25,251 nucleotides of DNA from Oscillospiraceae bacterium (GTDB taxonomy: Bacteria; Bacillota; Clostridia; Oscillospirales; Ruminococcaceae): NCBI GenBank assembly GCA_900770195.1, contig CAAGJI010000088.1, forward strand, positions 1 to 25,251. Direction: 5' to 3'. Positions 1 to 8,026 of this stretch are shown here, one piece after another. The notes below the pieces were generated by a model, which saw only the letters and a list, made by a program, of their open reading frames with translations, was not told where the DNA came from and ran no database searches. Every line of letters starts with the position of its first letter. Within the stretch, counting starts at the first letter, position 1. The translations under genes were made by a program, and so were the position numbers.

Positions 1-21
1 CGATTCCCATCCGGGTCGCCA
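1..21 (+). tRNA. tRNA 3' fragment, probably tRNA-Asp
   Basis: The window opens inside the T loop of a tRNA. Visible are the end of the T loop, the 3' T-stem (CCCAT), a 3' acceptor strand CCGGGTC, discriminator G and an encoded CCA. The acceptor strand would pair with a 5' GGCCCGG or GACCCGG, and discriminator G is usual for Asp, Asn and Glu. GGCCCGG is typical of clostridial tRNA-Asp, so Asp is the best guess. The anticodon lies outside the window. It is the first visible member of a cluster with tRNA-Gly and tRNA-Cys. Confidence 0.7.
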
Positions 22-24
22 TTT

Positions 25-100
25 GCGGATTTAGCTCATCTGGTAGAGCGCCACCTTGCCAAGGTGGAGGTAGCGAGTTCGAGCCTCGTAATCCGCTCCA
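25..100 (+). tRNA. tRNA-Gly (GCC)
   Basis: A complete cloverleaf can be drawn. The acceptor GCGGATT pairs with AATCCGC, the anticodon stem CCACC/GGTGG closes the loop TTGCCAA with anticodon GCC, the T loop is TTCGAGC, the discriminator is T and CCA is encoded. It lies 3 nt after the preceding tRNA fragment and 5 nt before tRNA-Cys, so the three are surely processed from one transcript. Confidence 0.96.
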
Positions 101-105
101 TATGC

Positions 106-179
106 GGCGCTATAGCCAAGTGGTAAGGCGTGGGTCTGCAACACCCTGATCTCCAGTTCAAATCTGGATGGCGCCTCCA
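106..179 (+). tRNA. tRNA-Cys (GCA)
   Basis: The acceptor GGCGCTA pairs with TGGCGCC (one G-U). The D arm reads GCCAAGTGGTAAGGC, which is typical of bacterial tRNA-Cys. The anticodon is GCA, the T arm is CCAGTTCAAATCTGG, the discriminator is T and CCA is encoded. It is the last tRNA of the cluster and is followed at once by a terminator. Confidence 0.96.
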
Positions 180-180
180 A

Positions 181-207
181 GAGAACGCATAGGCGTTCTC
201 TTTTTTT
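181..207 (+). terminator. Intrinsic terminator of the tRNA cluster
   Basis: A perfect 8-bp stem (GAGAACGC/GCGTTCTC) with loop ATAG is followed directly by seven T residues. It begins 2 nt after the CCA of tRNA-Cys and so ends the tRNA transcript. The RBS of the next gene follows about 15 nt after the T run, so that gene either has an unseen promoter or depends on read-through. Confidence 0.9.
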
Positions 208-232
208 ATAATAAAAAGAAAGGAGGATTATT

Positions 233-1054
233 ATGTCAAAGTATCTCATTGATTATGAAAATGTTTATATCGAGGGTCTTGACGGACTTGAAAATCTTAC
301 TGAAGATGATGAAGTCTGCATATTCTATACAAAAAACAGATGCGGTATGACTTTCGACCTGCATAAAAGATTTCTGAAGAGCAGAGCTGCCATAAAATTA
401 TTGGAAGTATCTTTTGCTCCTCCGAAAAATCAGTTCAGTAAAACAAGTCTTGGCAATTCGACAAAAAATGCACTTGACCTTCAGCTTACACTTTATCTCG
501 GCTTTCTGCTTGCGTCAGACGGCGTTGAGGACATTTTTATAATAAGCAAGGATAATGACTTTGGACTTGACGTTCAATTCTGTTCTACATACCTTGAGGC
601 GTGCGACAAGAGTGTTTATCTTTTCCAGACAATACAAAAAGCACTTGACAAGGATATTATCCCTGAACCTGAAGAAACAGAAGAATATGAACAGGAATCA
701 GATGATGAAACAGATGATTTTGATGTTCCTGAAGCTGAAAAATATCCTGATTTTGCAGATGACGAAGAAGACGAACAGGAAAAAATGTATCTTGCAAATC
801 AGACGGAAACTTCTCTTGCAATAGATGAACCTGTTTCTTCAACATTAATAAACACTGTTGTTAATTTGCTTGAAAATAACGGAATTTCTGCTGACGATGA
901 TGATTTTGTCAACCAGATTTGTATTTTTATCAAATCATCAGATGACTTGCTTGCACTTAACAACAACCTTGCGGCACTTTTCAGAGATGGTGAAAAAGTA
1001 AAGCAGGTTTACCACGTTTTAAAACCGCAGTTTACGCTGCTTAAAAATTTCTAA
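233..1054 (+). CDS. PIN/NYN-type nuclease-like protein with acidic linker
   Basis: This 273-residue protein appears to be a PIN-like (NYN/PIN7-type) predicted ribonuclease. The N-terminal domain (about 1-140) has the acidic residues expected of PIN folds: Asp7 in IDYENV, Asp82 in NALDLQL, and Asp107/Asp109 in SKDNDFG, where two or three would bind a metal ion. Residues 144-185 form a strongly acidic, probably disordered linker rich in Glu and Asp. Residues 200-273 look like a small helical domain of unknown role. The start is fixed by an AAAGGAGG-type RBS about 7 nt upstream. No signal peptide is seen, so it should be cytosolic. It follows a tRNA cluster and converges on argF. The target RNA is unknown. 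Family-level assignment is fairly safe, but nuclease activity is inferred. Confidence 0.75.
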   Translation: MSKYLIDYENVYIEGLDGLENLTEDDEVCIFYTKNRCGMTFDLHKRFLKSRAAIKLLEVSFAPPKNQFSKTSLGNSTKNALDLQLTLYLGFLLASDGVEDIFIISKDNDFGLDVQFCSTYLEACDKSVYLFQTIQKALDKDIIPEPEETEEYEQESDDETDDFDVPEAEKYPDFADDEEDEQEKMYLANQTETSLAIDEPVSSTLINTVVNLLENNGISADDDDFVNQICIFIKSSDDLLALNNNLAALFRDGEKVKQVYHVLKPQFTLLKNF

Positions 1055-1069
1055 TAAAATTTTTAAATA

Positions 1070-1104
1070 AAAAGAGGGATGTAACAAAAACATCCCTCTT
1101 TTTG
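1070..1104. terminator. Bidirectional terminator between the nuclease-like gene and argF
   Basis: An approximately 12-bp stem built on AAAGAGGGATG and CATCCCTCTTT encloses an A-rich loop. It has a T tract on its 3' side and an A tract on its 5' side, so it reads as a terminator in both directions. It sits between two convergent genes and would serve both. Confidence 0.9.
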
Positions 1105-1117
1105 TATATGTGAGTTT

Positions 1118-2125
1118 TTATTCTGCAAGTGTTTTTTCATCGCAAAGAGTTGCAGCAATAACCGCTTTTATTGTATGCATTCTGTTTTCAGCTTCATCAA
1201 AAACAATTGACTTTTCGCTTTCAAAAACTTCATCAGTTACTTCCATTGCATCTCTTCCGAAACGTTCACCCATTTCTTTCCCGATAATTGTTTTGTGGTC
1301 GTGGAAAGCAGGGAGACAATGCATAAATTTAACGTTGTCAGCGGCTTTGTTCATAAGTTCCATTGTTACCTGATATGGTGAAAGTTCGTTTATTCTTTCT
1401 TCCCATACTTCAATCGGTTCACCCATAGAAACCCATACATCTGTATAAATTACATTTGCATTCTTAACAGCTTCATCAGGATTTTCAATGAATTTAAGTT
1501 CAGAACCTGTTTCGGCTGCTATTTTTTTACATTCATCAATAAGTTTCTGGTCAGGAAAATATTTTGCAGGTGCACAAGCTGTGAAATTCATTCCCATTTT
1601 AACGCATCCTACCATAAGTGAATTGCCCATATTATATCTTGCATCACCCATATAAACAAAATTTATGCCTTTGAGTTTGCCAAAATGTTCTTTTATTGTG
1701 AGAAAATCGGCTATTATCTGAGTAGGGTGAGATTCGTTTGTAAGACCATTCCATACAGGAACACCGGCATATTTTGCAAGTGATTCAACTATCTCCTGTC
1801 CGAAACCTCTGTATTCGATGCCGTCGAACATTCTGCCGAGAACTCTCGCTGTGTCAGGAATACTTTCCTTTTTGCCTATCTGTGAACCTGACGGGTCAAG
1901 ATATGTAACACCTATTCCAAGGTCATGGGCTGCAACTTCAAAACTGCATCTTGTTCTTGTACTTGTTTTTTCAAAAATAAGTGCTATATTTTTTCCTTCA
2001 CAATATCTGTGAGTAACACAGTTTTTCTTTTTAGCTTTAAGAGAAGCCGCAAGGTCAATAAGACCGCTTATTTCTTCTTCGCTTAAATCCATTATTTTAA
2101 GAAAATTTTTGTCTTTCATATTCAT
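1118..2125 (-). CDS. argF: Ornithine carbamoyltransferase
   Basis: This enzyme makes citrulline from ornithine and carbamoyl phosphate in arginine synthesis, or runs the reverse in the arginine deiminase route. The 335-residue length is normal. Diagnostic motifs are present: STRTR (55-59) for carbamoyl phosphate, HPTQ (133-136), SMG (233-235) for ornithine, and HCLPAF (269-274) with the catalytic Cys270. The start is the ATG at 2125, about 13 nt behind an AAGGAGG site. A longer reading from 2188 is ruled out because it would begin within the -35 box of the gene's own promoter. A second ATG two codons in is possible but further from the RBS. The gene stands alone, with no arc or arg neighbours, so the anabolic role is favoured only by default. 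Confidence 0.95.
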   Translation of the reverse strand: MNMKDKNFLKIMDLSEEEISGLIDLAASLKAKKKNCVTHRYCEGKNIALIFEKTSTRTRCSFEVAAHDLGIGVTYLDPSGSQIGKKESIPDTARVLGRMFDGIEYRGFGQEIVESLAKYAGVPVWNGLTNESHPTQIIADFLTIKEHFGKLKGINFVYMGDARYNMGNSLMVGCVKMGMNFTACAPAKYFPDQKLIDECKKIAAETGSELKFIENPDEAVKNANVIYTDVWVSMGEPIEVWEERINELSPYQVTMELMNKAADNVKFMHCLPAFHDHKTIIGKEMGERFGRDAMEVTDEVFESEKSIVFDEAENRMHTIKAVIAATLCDEKTLAE

Positions 2126-2159
2126 TTCAGTCTGAATACCTCCTTTTTTAGTTGATTTA

Positions 2160-2188
2160 ATTATAACATAATAATGAGAAAATATCAA
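2160..2188 (-). promoter_or_regulatory. Promoter of argF
   Basis: On the minus strand TTGATA (2183-2188) and TATAAT (2160-2165) are separated by exactly 17 nt. This is a near-consensus sigma-A promoter, giving a leader of about 30 nt before the argF start. No clear ARG-box operator was recognised. Confidence 0.88.
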
Positions 2189-2269
2189 GGCTTTTTTAAT
2201 CAGGAACTTTATTGAGATGCTATAATTTTTAGGTTCCCCACTCCTCGTTTCTAATTCACAAAATAAGTG

Positions 2270-2298
2270 TTGATTTTATTTTTAATTTCTGTTATAAT
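2270..2298 (+). promoter_or_regulatory. Promoter of the murD operon
   Basis: TTGATT (2270-2275) and TATAAT (2293-2298) lie 17 nt apart. Transcription should begin near 2305, about 30 nt before the murD start. It is back to back with the argF promoter, about 80 nt away. Confidence 0.88.
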
Positions 2299-2333
2299 AA
2301 AAATGTATGAAAATTTTTCAGGAGGAAAATATA

Positions 2334-3722
2334 ATGTCTAAGATAGAGAATTTTTTTAATGACCTTAAAACAAAAAAAGTTGCATTTATAGGTACAGGCG
2401 TAAGCCATAATGACCTCATCAGACTGTTTCTCAAAAAGGGTATTTCAGTTACAATACTCGACAGAAAAACAAAAGATAAATTTGAAGATTTATATAACGA
2501 ATTCAGTTCACTTGGTGCTGATTTTATTCTCGGCAATGAATACCTTGATTCTTTGAATCAGTTTGACGTTGTTTTCAGAACTCCGGGTATGTATTTCAAC
2601 AATCCTGCACTTACAAAAGCAAGAGAGGACGGCGTTGTTGTAACATCTGAAATGGAAGTTTTCTTTGACCTTTGTCCTTGCAAAATATATGCAGTAACAG
2701 GTTCAGACGGAAAAACAACAACAACAACTTTAATTTCTGAAATGCTTTCAGAAAGCGGTTTCACTGTTTACAAAGGCGGAAATATCGGCAAGGCACTTTT
2801 GCCTGTTATCGAGAATATCAGGGAAAATGACAGGGCAGTTGTTGAACTTTCAAGTTTCCAGCTTATCTCAATGAGAGAATCACCAGATGTTGCTGTTATA
2901 ACAAATATTGCACCTAATCACCTTGATGTACATGGCACAATGGAAGAATATATTGAATCAAAAGTTAATATAATCGCACATCAGACAGCTTTTTCAAGAA
3001 CAGTTCTTAATCTTGATAATGAAATTACAAACGGACTTTCTTCAAAAGTAAGAGGCAAGCTTGTTAAATTTTCAAGACATTCTGTACCTGAAAGAGGTGC
3101 ATATTTAAATGAAAATAATGTCCTTTGCTATAAGGAAAACGGCGAAGTTACAGAAGTTGTAAAGGCGGAAGATATAAGAATTCCGGGTATGCATAACGTT
3201 GAAAATTACCTTACAGCAATAAGTGCGGTATGGGGTGAAGTAAAGCCTGAAACAATTGTTAAGGTTGCAAAGAATTTCGGCGGAGTTGAACACAGAATTG
3301 AATTTGTGCGTGAACTTGACGGTGTTAAATGGTACAATGACAGCATTGCAACAAGCCCTACAAGAGTTCTTGCAGGTCTTAATTCATTCAATCAGAAACT
3401 TATTGTCATTGCAGGCGGTTATGATAAAAAGATACCGTTTGAACCTATGGCTGAAACGGTAAACGAAAAAGTCAAGGCACTTATTCTTATGGGACTTACT
3501 GCACCTAAAATTGAAAAAGCAATAACAGAAGCTGCAAATTATAATCCTGAAAATATTAAAATTTACCACGCTGATTCAATGGAAAATGCTGTTGAAATTG
3601 CAAAAGAAATTTCAACAAATGGCGATATTGTAACCCTTTCGCCTGCCTGTGCAAGTTTTGATCTTTATCCTAACTTTGAAGTGAGAGGAAATCATTATAA
3701 GCGTCTTGTGGAGGCACTTTAA
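2334..3722 (+). CDS. murD: UDP-N-acetylmuramoyl-L-alanine:D-glutamate ligase
   Basis: MurD adds D-glutamate to UDP-MurNAc-L-Ala in the cytosol, using ATP, during peptidoglycan precursor synthesis. The 462-residue protein has the three Mur-ligase domains. The N-terminal Rossmann-like part has GTGVS (20-24), the central domain has the P-loop GSDGKTTT (123-130), and ELSSFQL (171-177) and NIAPNHLDVHGT (191-202) follow. The C-terminal domain has NDSIATSP. The start is the ATG at 2334, about 8 nt after AGGAGG. An ATG 27 nt upstream is in frame but sits at the predicted transcription start with no RBS. It is the first gene of a five-gene block. The next gene begins 2 nt after its stop, and its GTGGAGG binding site lies inside the end of murD. 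Confidence 0.95.
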   Translation: MSKIENFFNDLKTKKVAFIGTGVSHNDLIRLFLKKGISVTILDRKTKDKFEDLYNEFSSLGADFILGNEYLDSLNQFDVVFRTPGMYFNNPALTKAREDGVVVTSEMEVFFDLCPCKIYAVTGSDGKTTTTTLISEMLSESGFTVYKGGNIGKALLPVIENIRENDRAVVELSSFQLISMRESPDVAVITNIAPNHLDVHGTMEEYIESKVNIIAHQTAFSRTVLNLDNEITNGLSSKVRGKLVKFSRHSVPERGAYLNENNVLCYKENGEVTEVVKAEDIRIPGMHNVENYLTAISAVWGEVKPETIVKVAKNFGGVEHRIEFVRELDGVKWYNDSIATSPTRVLAGLNSFNQKLIVIAGGYDKKIPFEPMAETVNEKVKALILMGLTAPKIEKAITEAANYNPENIKIYHADSMENAVEIAKEISTNGDIVTLSPACASFDLYPNFEVRGNHYKRLVEAL

Positions 3723-3724
3723 AA

Positions 3725-4738
3725 ATGAATATAGAAAAAATTCTGAAAGATTTTTGCGGTGCAGACGGTGTTTCAGGCGATGAAAAAAGAATTGCAGAAA
3801 AAGCCTGTAAAACACTTGAAAAATACTGTCGTAATGTAAGATATTACAAAGGAAATGTTATTGCGGAATTTGGAAACGAAAAAGAAAAAGCAACTAATAT
3901 TCTTATAGATGCACATATGGATCAGGTAGGGCTTCAGGTTACTGCAATAACTGAAAAAGGTTTTATAAAAGCTGATGGTGTTGGCGGAATTGATTCAAGA
4001 CTTCTGCCTGCACAGCGTGTTATTGTTCACGGAAAAAAAGATATAAAAGGTGTTGTTTCAACTTTGCCTCCACACCTTATTTCAGGAGATAAAAAAGTTG
4101 CATCAGTTAATGAAACTGTTATTGATACGGGTTATTCATATGAAGAACTTAAAGAAATTGTTTCTTTGGGTGATTTTATAAGCTATGATATGCCTTTCAG
4201 AAAATTAAAAGGCGAATATGTTGCATCGCCTGCACTTGATGACAGATGCGGAATGGCAGCAATTGTCTATGCACTTGATTTATTAAAAAAAGAAAAACTT
4301 GATACAAAAGTAACAGTAATGTTTTCAAGACAGGAAGAACTTGGAGAAATAGGTGCAGCGACGGGCTGCTTTGAAATAAATCCTGATATCGCACTTGAAG
4401 TTGATGTAAGTTTTGCTGTTACAAATGATGATAATCCTCTTGAATGCGGAAAATTTGAAGAAGGTGCAATGATAGGTTATTCACCATCTTTGTCAAGAGA
4501 AATTTCTGACAAATTAAAAGAAACTGCAGAAAAGAAAAATATTCCATATCAGATAGAAGTTATGACAGGTATGACATCTACAAATGCCGACAGATTTTCA
4601 ATTTGCAGAGGCGGAGTAAAGGCTTGTACTGTTTCAATTCCGCTCAGATATATGCATACTCCGTCTGAAGTTATTTCAATAAAAGATGTTGAATACACAG
4701 GCAGACTTCTTGCTGAATTCGTGAAGGGAGTAAAATAA
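3725..4738 (+). CDS. M42 family metallopeptidase (first of a tandem pair)
   Basis: This is a 337-residue cytosolic aminopeptidase of the M42 family (glutamyl aminopeptidase / deblocking aminopeptidase type), usually with two bound metal ions and a dodecameric shell. The expected metal and catalytic residues are visible: His64 and Asp66 (AHMDQVG), Asp172 (LDDRCG), Glu204-Glu205 (RQEELG), Asp227 (EVDVSFA) and His311 (YMHTP). It starts 2 nt after murD and ends 1 nt before a second, diverged M42 gene, so translation is probably coupled. M42 members were long mislabelled as endoglucanases, and cellulase activity should not be assumed. Peptide preference cannot be read from the sequence. Confidence 0.92.
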   Translation: MNIEKILKDFCGADGVSGDEKRIAEKACKTLEKYCRNVRYYKGNVIAEFGNEKEKATNILIDAHMDQVGLQVTAITEKGFIKADGVGGIDSRLLPAQRVIVHGKKDIKGVVSTLPPHLISGDKKVASVNETVIDTGYSYEELKEIVSLGDFISYDMPFRKLKGEYVASPALDDRCGMAAIVYALDLLKKEKLDTKVTVMFSRQEELGEIGAATGCFEINPDIALEVDVSFAVTNDDNPLECGKFEEGAMIGYSPSLSREISDKLKETAEKKNIPYQIEVMTGMTSTNADRFSICRGGVKACTVSIPLRYMHTPSEVISIKDVEYTGRLLAEFVKGVK

Positions 4739-4739
4739 A

Positions 4740-5765
4740 ATGAACTATAAAAAACTTGAAAAAATATGCTCTCTTTGCGGAGGTTCAGGAGATGAAAAAG
4801 CTGTAAGAGAATATATAATTTCTGAAATAAAAGATTATGCAGATTCATATTTTACGGATCCGCTTGGAAATTTAATTGTTCATAAAAAAGGTAAACAGAA
4901 GCCTGAAAAAAAGGTTATGTTTGCAGCACATATGGACGAAGTTGGATTTATGATAACAGGCATAAAATCAGACGGAACACTTGCCTTTGACGCAGTAGGC
5001 GGAATCGATGCTGATGTTGTTATAGGCAGACAGGTTTATATTCCTTATGCTGACTGTTACGGTGTTACAGGCACAAAACCTATTCACAGACTTTCAAAAA
5101 AGCAGAGAGAAGAAGCACCTGTTTTTTCTTCTATGTATATTGATATTGGTGCTGAAAATGAAAAAGAAGCAAAGAAACTCATTCCCCTTGGAACTTATGC
5201 ATATTTTGCAGATGAAATTACAAAACTCGGCGGAAATAAAATCTGTTCAAAGGCAATTGACGACAGGGCAGGCTGTCAGATTCTTATTGATATGATAAAA
5301 TCTGATATGAAATATGATACGGAATTTTTATTTTCAGTTCAGGAAGAGATAGGTCTGAGAGGTGCAGGTGCAGGTGCGTACACAATAAATCCCGACATTG
5401 CAATTGTTATTGAAACAACAACAGCGGCTGATATAGACTCTTCTGAGGGTGCTGAGAGGGTATGCGTGCTTGGTGAGGGTCCTGTTATTCTTTACAGGGA
5501 CAGACGCACAATGTACGACAGAGAACTTTATAATCTTGCCGTTTCAGTTGCTGAAAAAAACGGCATAAAATGGCAGACAAAAACAAAAGTTGCAGGCGGA
5601 AATGACAGCGGCTCAATACAGATAAGCCGTGGAGGAGTCAAAACGCTTGCAGTTTCAGTTCCTTGCAGATACCTTCATTCGCCATCAACAGTTATGGATA
5701 TGGGCGATTATGAATTATGTGAAAAATTGGCGGAAAAACTTGCAGAGGCGGTAGTTGAAGTATGA
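4740..5765 (+). CDS. M42 family metallopeptidase (second of a tandem pair)
   Basis: This 341-residue paralogue of the preceding gene keeps the full M42 site: His64/Asp66 (AHMDEVG), Asp174 (IDDRAG), Glu202-Glu203 (QEEIGLRG), Glu225 (VIETTTA) and His313 (YLHSP). The sequence has diverged enough that the two enzymes probably differ in substrate or form a mixed complex. The fifth ligand position is Glu here and Asp in the first copy, a difference used in the family and linked to metal and specificity. Its stop overlaps the start of the next gene in an ATGA arrangement, which indicates coupled translation. Confidence 0.92.
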   Translation: MNYKKLEKICSLCGGSGDEKAVREYIISEIKDYADSYFTDPLGNLIVHKKGKQKPEKKVMFAAHMDEVGFMITGIKSDGTLAFDAVGGIDADVVIGRQVYIPYADCYGVTGTKPIHRLSKKQREEAPVFSSMYIDIGAENEKEAKKLIPLGTYAYFADEITKLGGNKICSKAIDDRAGCQILIDMIKSDMKYDTEFLFSVQEEIGLRGAGAGAYTINPDIAIVIETTTAADIDSSEGAERVCVLGEGPVILYRDRRTMYDRELYNLAVSVAEKNGIKWQTKTKVAGGNDSGSIQISRGGVKTLAVSVPCRYLHSPSTVMDMGDYELCEKLAEKLAEAVVEV

Positions 5766-6586
5766 TAAAAGAGGCTTTATCATTTGATGACAAAGATATT
5801 GAACTACTAAAAAAAACGTGGCGTGGTATGAGAATATATTCATACTATAAAGCTTATGGAATAGGCTATGATTTTTGCAGATTTTACAGATACGAACATT
5901 CAGGCGGCGGCAAAGGAATTATTCTTATCATAAACGCAACAATGGAAGGATATTTCACAGGTTCAGTTGACCCTGAAGAAATAGCCTGGTTTATAACCCT
6001 TAATGTTCCTTTCAGAGTTCAGATAAGCGGATATGTTGTTGAAATGCTTAAAAATTATATGGGCGAGGGAAAAATTCTTGGAAACGACTACAGACGTTTA
6101 AGAAGAACTATGTTTGAAATTTCAGATCAGACTCCAAGTGAAAATTTCAGGGAATCTGATGTTGAAATGAACCCTTCACTTGATGACGTTTATAAAATTC
6201 TTTCAGAGGGTTTTCCTAACATTCTTGATTATCCTTTGTGGTTGACAGATACATCTCACAGATGCCGTCACGGAGTAAGCCATATTATGACTTACAAAAA
6301 CGCAACGACTGCAACAATAATGTTTGACATAGATGACAACGTTCTTGTAGGGGAAGTTGCAACATCTGCTGAATCAAGAGGACTTGGCTATGCAAGAGAT
6401 TATCTTAAATGGCTTGGCGGATTTTTAAGAAAATTCCATAAGCGTGCGGTTTTGTATGCACTTGATATAAGAGTAAGTTTTTACAGGGAAATAGGTTTCA
6501 GAGAAATTGAACACGAATATGTTCTTGAAAGAATTGAAGCTGAAAAAGACGACTTTACAAAAGGAGAACTTGAAACAAATGTCTGA
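5762..6586 (+). CDS. GNAT-fold acetyltransferase-like protein
   Basis: A 274-residue protein whose C-terminal part (about 160-255) looks like a GNAT N-acetyltransferase. VGEVATSAESRGLGYA (196-211) is motif A with the acetyl-CoA loop R206-G-L-G, and FYREIGF (240-246) is the usual C-terminal turn. The N-terminal 120 residues also look GNAT-like but degenerate, as in two-domain GNAT proteins. The acceptor is unknown. It overlaps the preceding peptidase by 4 nt and the next gene by 8 nt, so it is translated as part of the murD block. Family confidence is good, and function is not assignable. Confidence 0.8.
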   Translation: MIKEALSFDDKDIELLKKTWRGMRIYSYYKAYGIGYDFCRFYRYEHSGGGKGIILIINATMEGYFTGSVDPEEIAWFITLNVPFRVQISGYVVEMLKNYMGEGKILGNDYRRLRRTMFEISDQTPSENFRESDVEMNPSLDDVYKILSEGFPNILDYPLWLTDTSHRCRHGVSHIMTYKNATTATIMFDIDDNVLVGEVATSAESRGLGYARDYLKWLGGFLRKFHKRAVLYALDIRVSFYREIGFREIEHEYVLERIEAEKDDFTKGELETNV

Positions 6587-7853
6587 TATATACGAACTTT
6601 TCGGTATAAGCGGAGTCATTAAAGAAGCCGCAGAAAAAGCTGAAGAAATGTGCAGAGAAGATTTTGAAAAAACAGATAAAATCGCTGAATATAATGCTGC
6701 AAAGGTTCTTGCAGCATTTCAGAAAAACAAGGTAAGCGAGGCGTGTCTTGGTTCAACAACCGGTTATGGCTACAACGACATAGGCAGAGATACTCTCGAC
6801 AGTGTTTATGCAGATGCATTTGGTGCGGAAGATGCACTTGTGAGGGCAAACATAGTTTCAGGTACACATGCACTTTCAACTGCACTTTTCGGTGTACTCA
6901 GAACAGGCGATACAATGGCAGCTGTAACGGGAAAACCATATGATACACTTGAAGAAGTTATAGGAATTGCAGGAGAAGCAGGAAACGGTTCGCTTAAAGA
7001 TTTCGGTATAAAATACCGTCAGATAGATTTGCTTGAAGACGGTATGCCTGACATTGAAGGAATAAAAGCAAACATAAAAGGCTGTAAAGTTGCATATATT
7101 CAAAGGTCAAGAGGCTATTCGTTAAGACCTGCATACACCATTGAAACAATTGAAGAAATAGTTAAAGCTGTTAAAAGTGTAAGTCCTGAAACAATTATTA
7201 TGGTTGATAACTGTTACGGTGAATTTATCGAAACAAAAGAACCTGTTGAAGTCGGTGCAGATCTGCAGATAGGTTCGCTTATAAAGAATCCCGGCGGCGG
7301 AATAGCACAGACAGGCGGTTATATTGCAGGAAGAAAAGACCTTGTTGAACTTTGTTCATACAGATTAACAAGCGTTGGAATGGGTAAGGAAGTCGGTTGT
7401 ACAATGAATCAGAACAGAGAAATGTACCTTGGATTTTTCCATTCTCCAACAGTTGTTGCAGCAGCTGTTAAAACTTCATTTTTTGCGTCAAATCTTTTCA
7501 ATATACTTGGTTACAGGGCAACTCCTGCAAAGGGTGAAAAGCATGGTGATATAATAACAGCGATTGAATTAAAAGATGAAGCAAGACTTTGTGCTTTTTG
7601 TCGTGGTATTCAAAAGGGTTCACCTGTTGATTCATATGTAACTCCTGAACCTTGGGATATGCCGGGGTATCAGTCAAAAGTTATTATGGCGGCAGGAACT
7701 TTCACAATGGGTGCTTCAATAGAACTTTCAGGTGATGCACCAATAAGAGAACCTTATGCTGTATGGATGCAGGGAGGAATCACTTACCCTTCAGGAAAAA
7801 TTGGTGTCCTTCTTGCAGCACAGGAAATGATGAACGAAGGTCTTATCGGTTAA
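6579..7853 (+). CDS. PLP-dependent methionine gamma-lyase family protein
   Basis: This 424-residue protein belongs to the Met_gamma_lyase family (PF06838), often annotated as aluminium resistance protein or YnbB. It is a fold-type I PLP enzyme related to cystathionine/methionine lyases. Asp210 in MVDNCYGE should contact the PLP ring nitrogen, and Lys236 in GSLIKNPGGG is the likely Schiff-base lysine. The start at 6579 is fixed by AAAGGAGA about 8 nt upstream, which lies inside the GNAT gene. A longer frame from 6507 has no RBS. It is the last gene of the murD block. No clear hairpin terminator follows in the 100 nt after its stop. The true substrate of this family is poorly known. Confidence 0.9.
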   Translation: MSDIYELFGISGVIKEAAEKAEEMCREDFEKTDKIAEYNAAKVLAAFQKNKVSEACLGSTTGYGYNDIGRDTLDSVYADAFGAEDALVRANIVSGTHALSTALFGVLRTGDTMAAVTGKPYDTLEEVIGIAGEAGNGSLKDFGIKYRQIDLLEDGMPDIEGIKANIKGCKVAYIQRSRGYSLRPAYTIETIEEIVKAVKSVSPETIIMVDNCYGEFIETKEPVEVGADLQIGSLIKNPGGGIAQTGGYIAGRKDLVELCSYRLTSVGMGKEVGCTMNQNREMYLGFFHSPTVVAAAVKTSFFASNLFNILGYRATPAKGEKHGDIITAIELKDEARLCAFCRGIQKGSPVDSYVTPEPWDMPGYQSKVIMAAGTFTMGASIELSGDAPIREPYAVWMQGGITYPSGKIGVLLAAQEMMNEGLIG

Positions 7854-7959
7854 CTGTTAAATTTATAAGGTAATATAATACAAAAATATTTATGTTAGTT
7901 GAAAAAGGTGCTGTTAGATTATAAAAAAGATTTGATATATAAATTTTACTTTTTTTCTG

Positions 7960-7988
7960 TTGACAAAATAAAATCAAACTGATAAAAT
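7960..7988 (+). promoter_or_regulatory. Promoter of the PASTA pseudokinase gene
   Basis: TTGACA (7960-7965) and TAAAAT (7983-7988) are spaced by 17 nt. Transcription would start near 7995. This argues against the ATG at 8000, which would have almost no leader, and for the TTG at 8027. The rest of 7854-7999 is AT-rich and shows nothing else. Confidence 0.85.
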
Positions 7989-8026
7989 AAAATATTATAA
8001 TGAATAAAAGAAGGGGAGGAAGCAGC

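Noticed and set aside
2126..2188. Upstream extension of argF to an ATG at 2188
   Set aside because: The extension overlaps the -10 and -35 boxes of the argF promoter, and the extra residues do not resemble the family.
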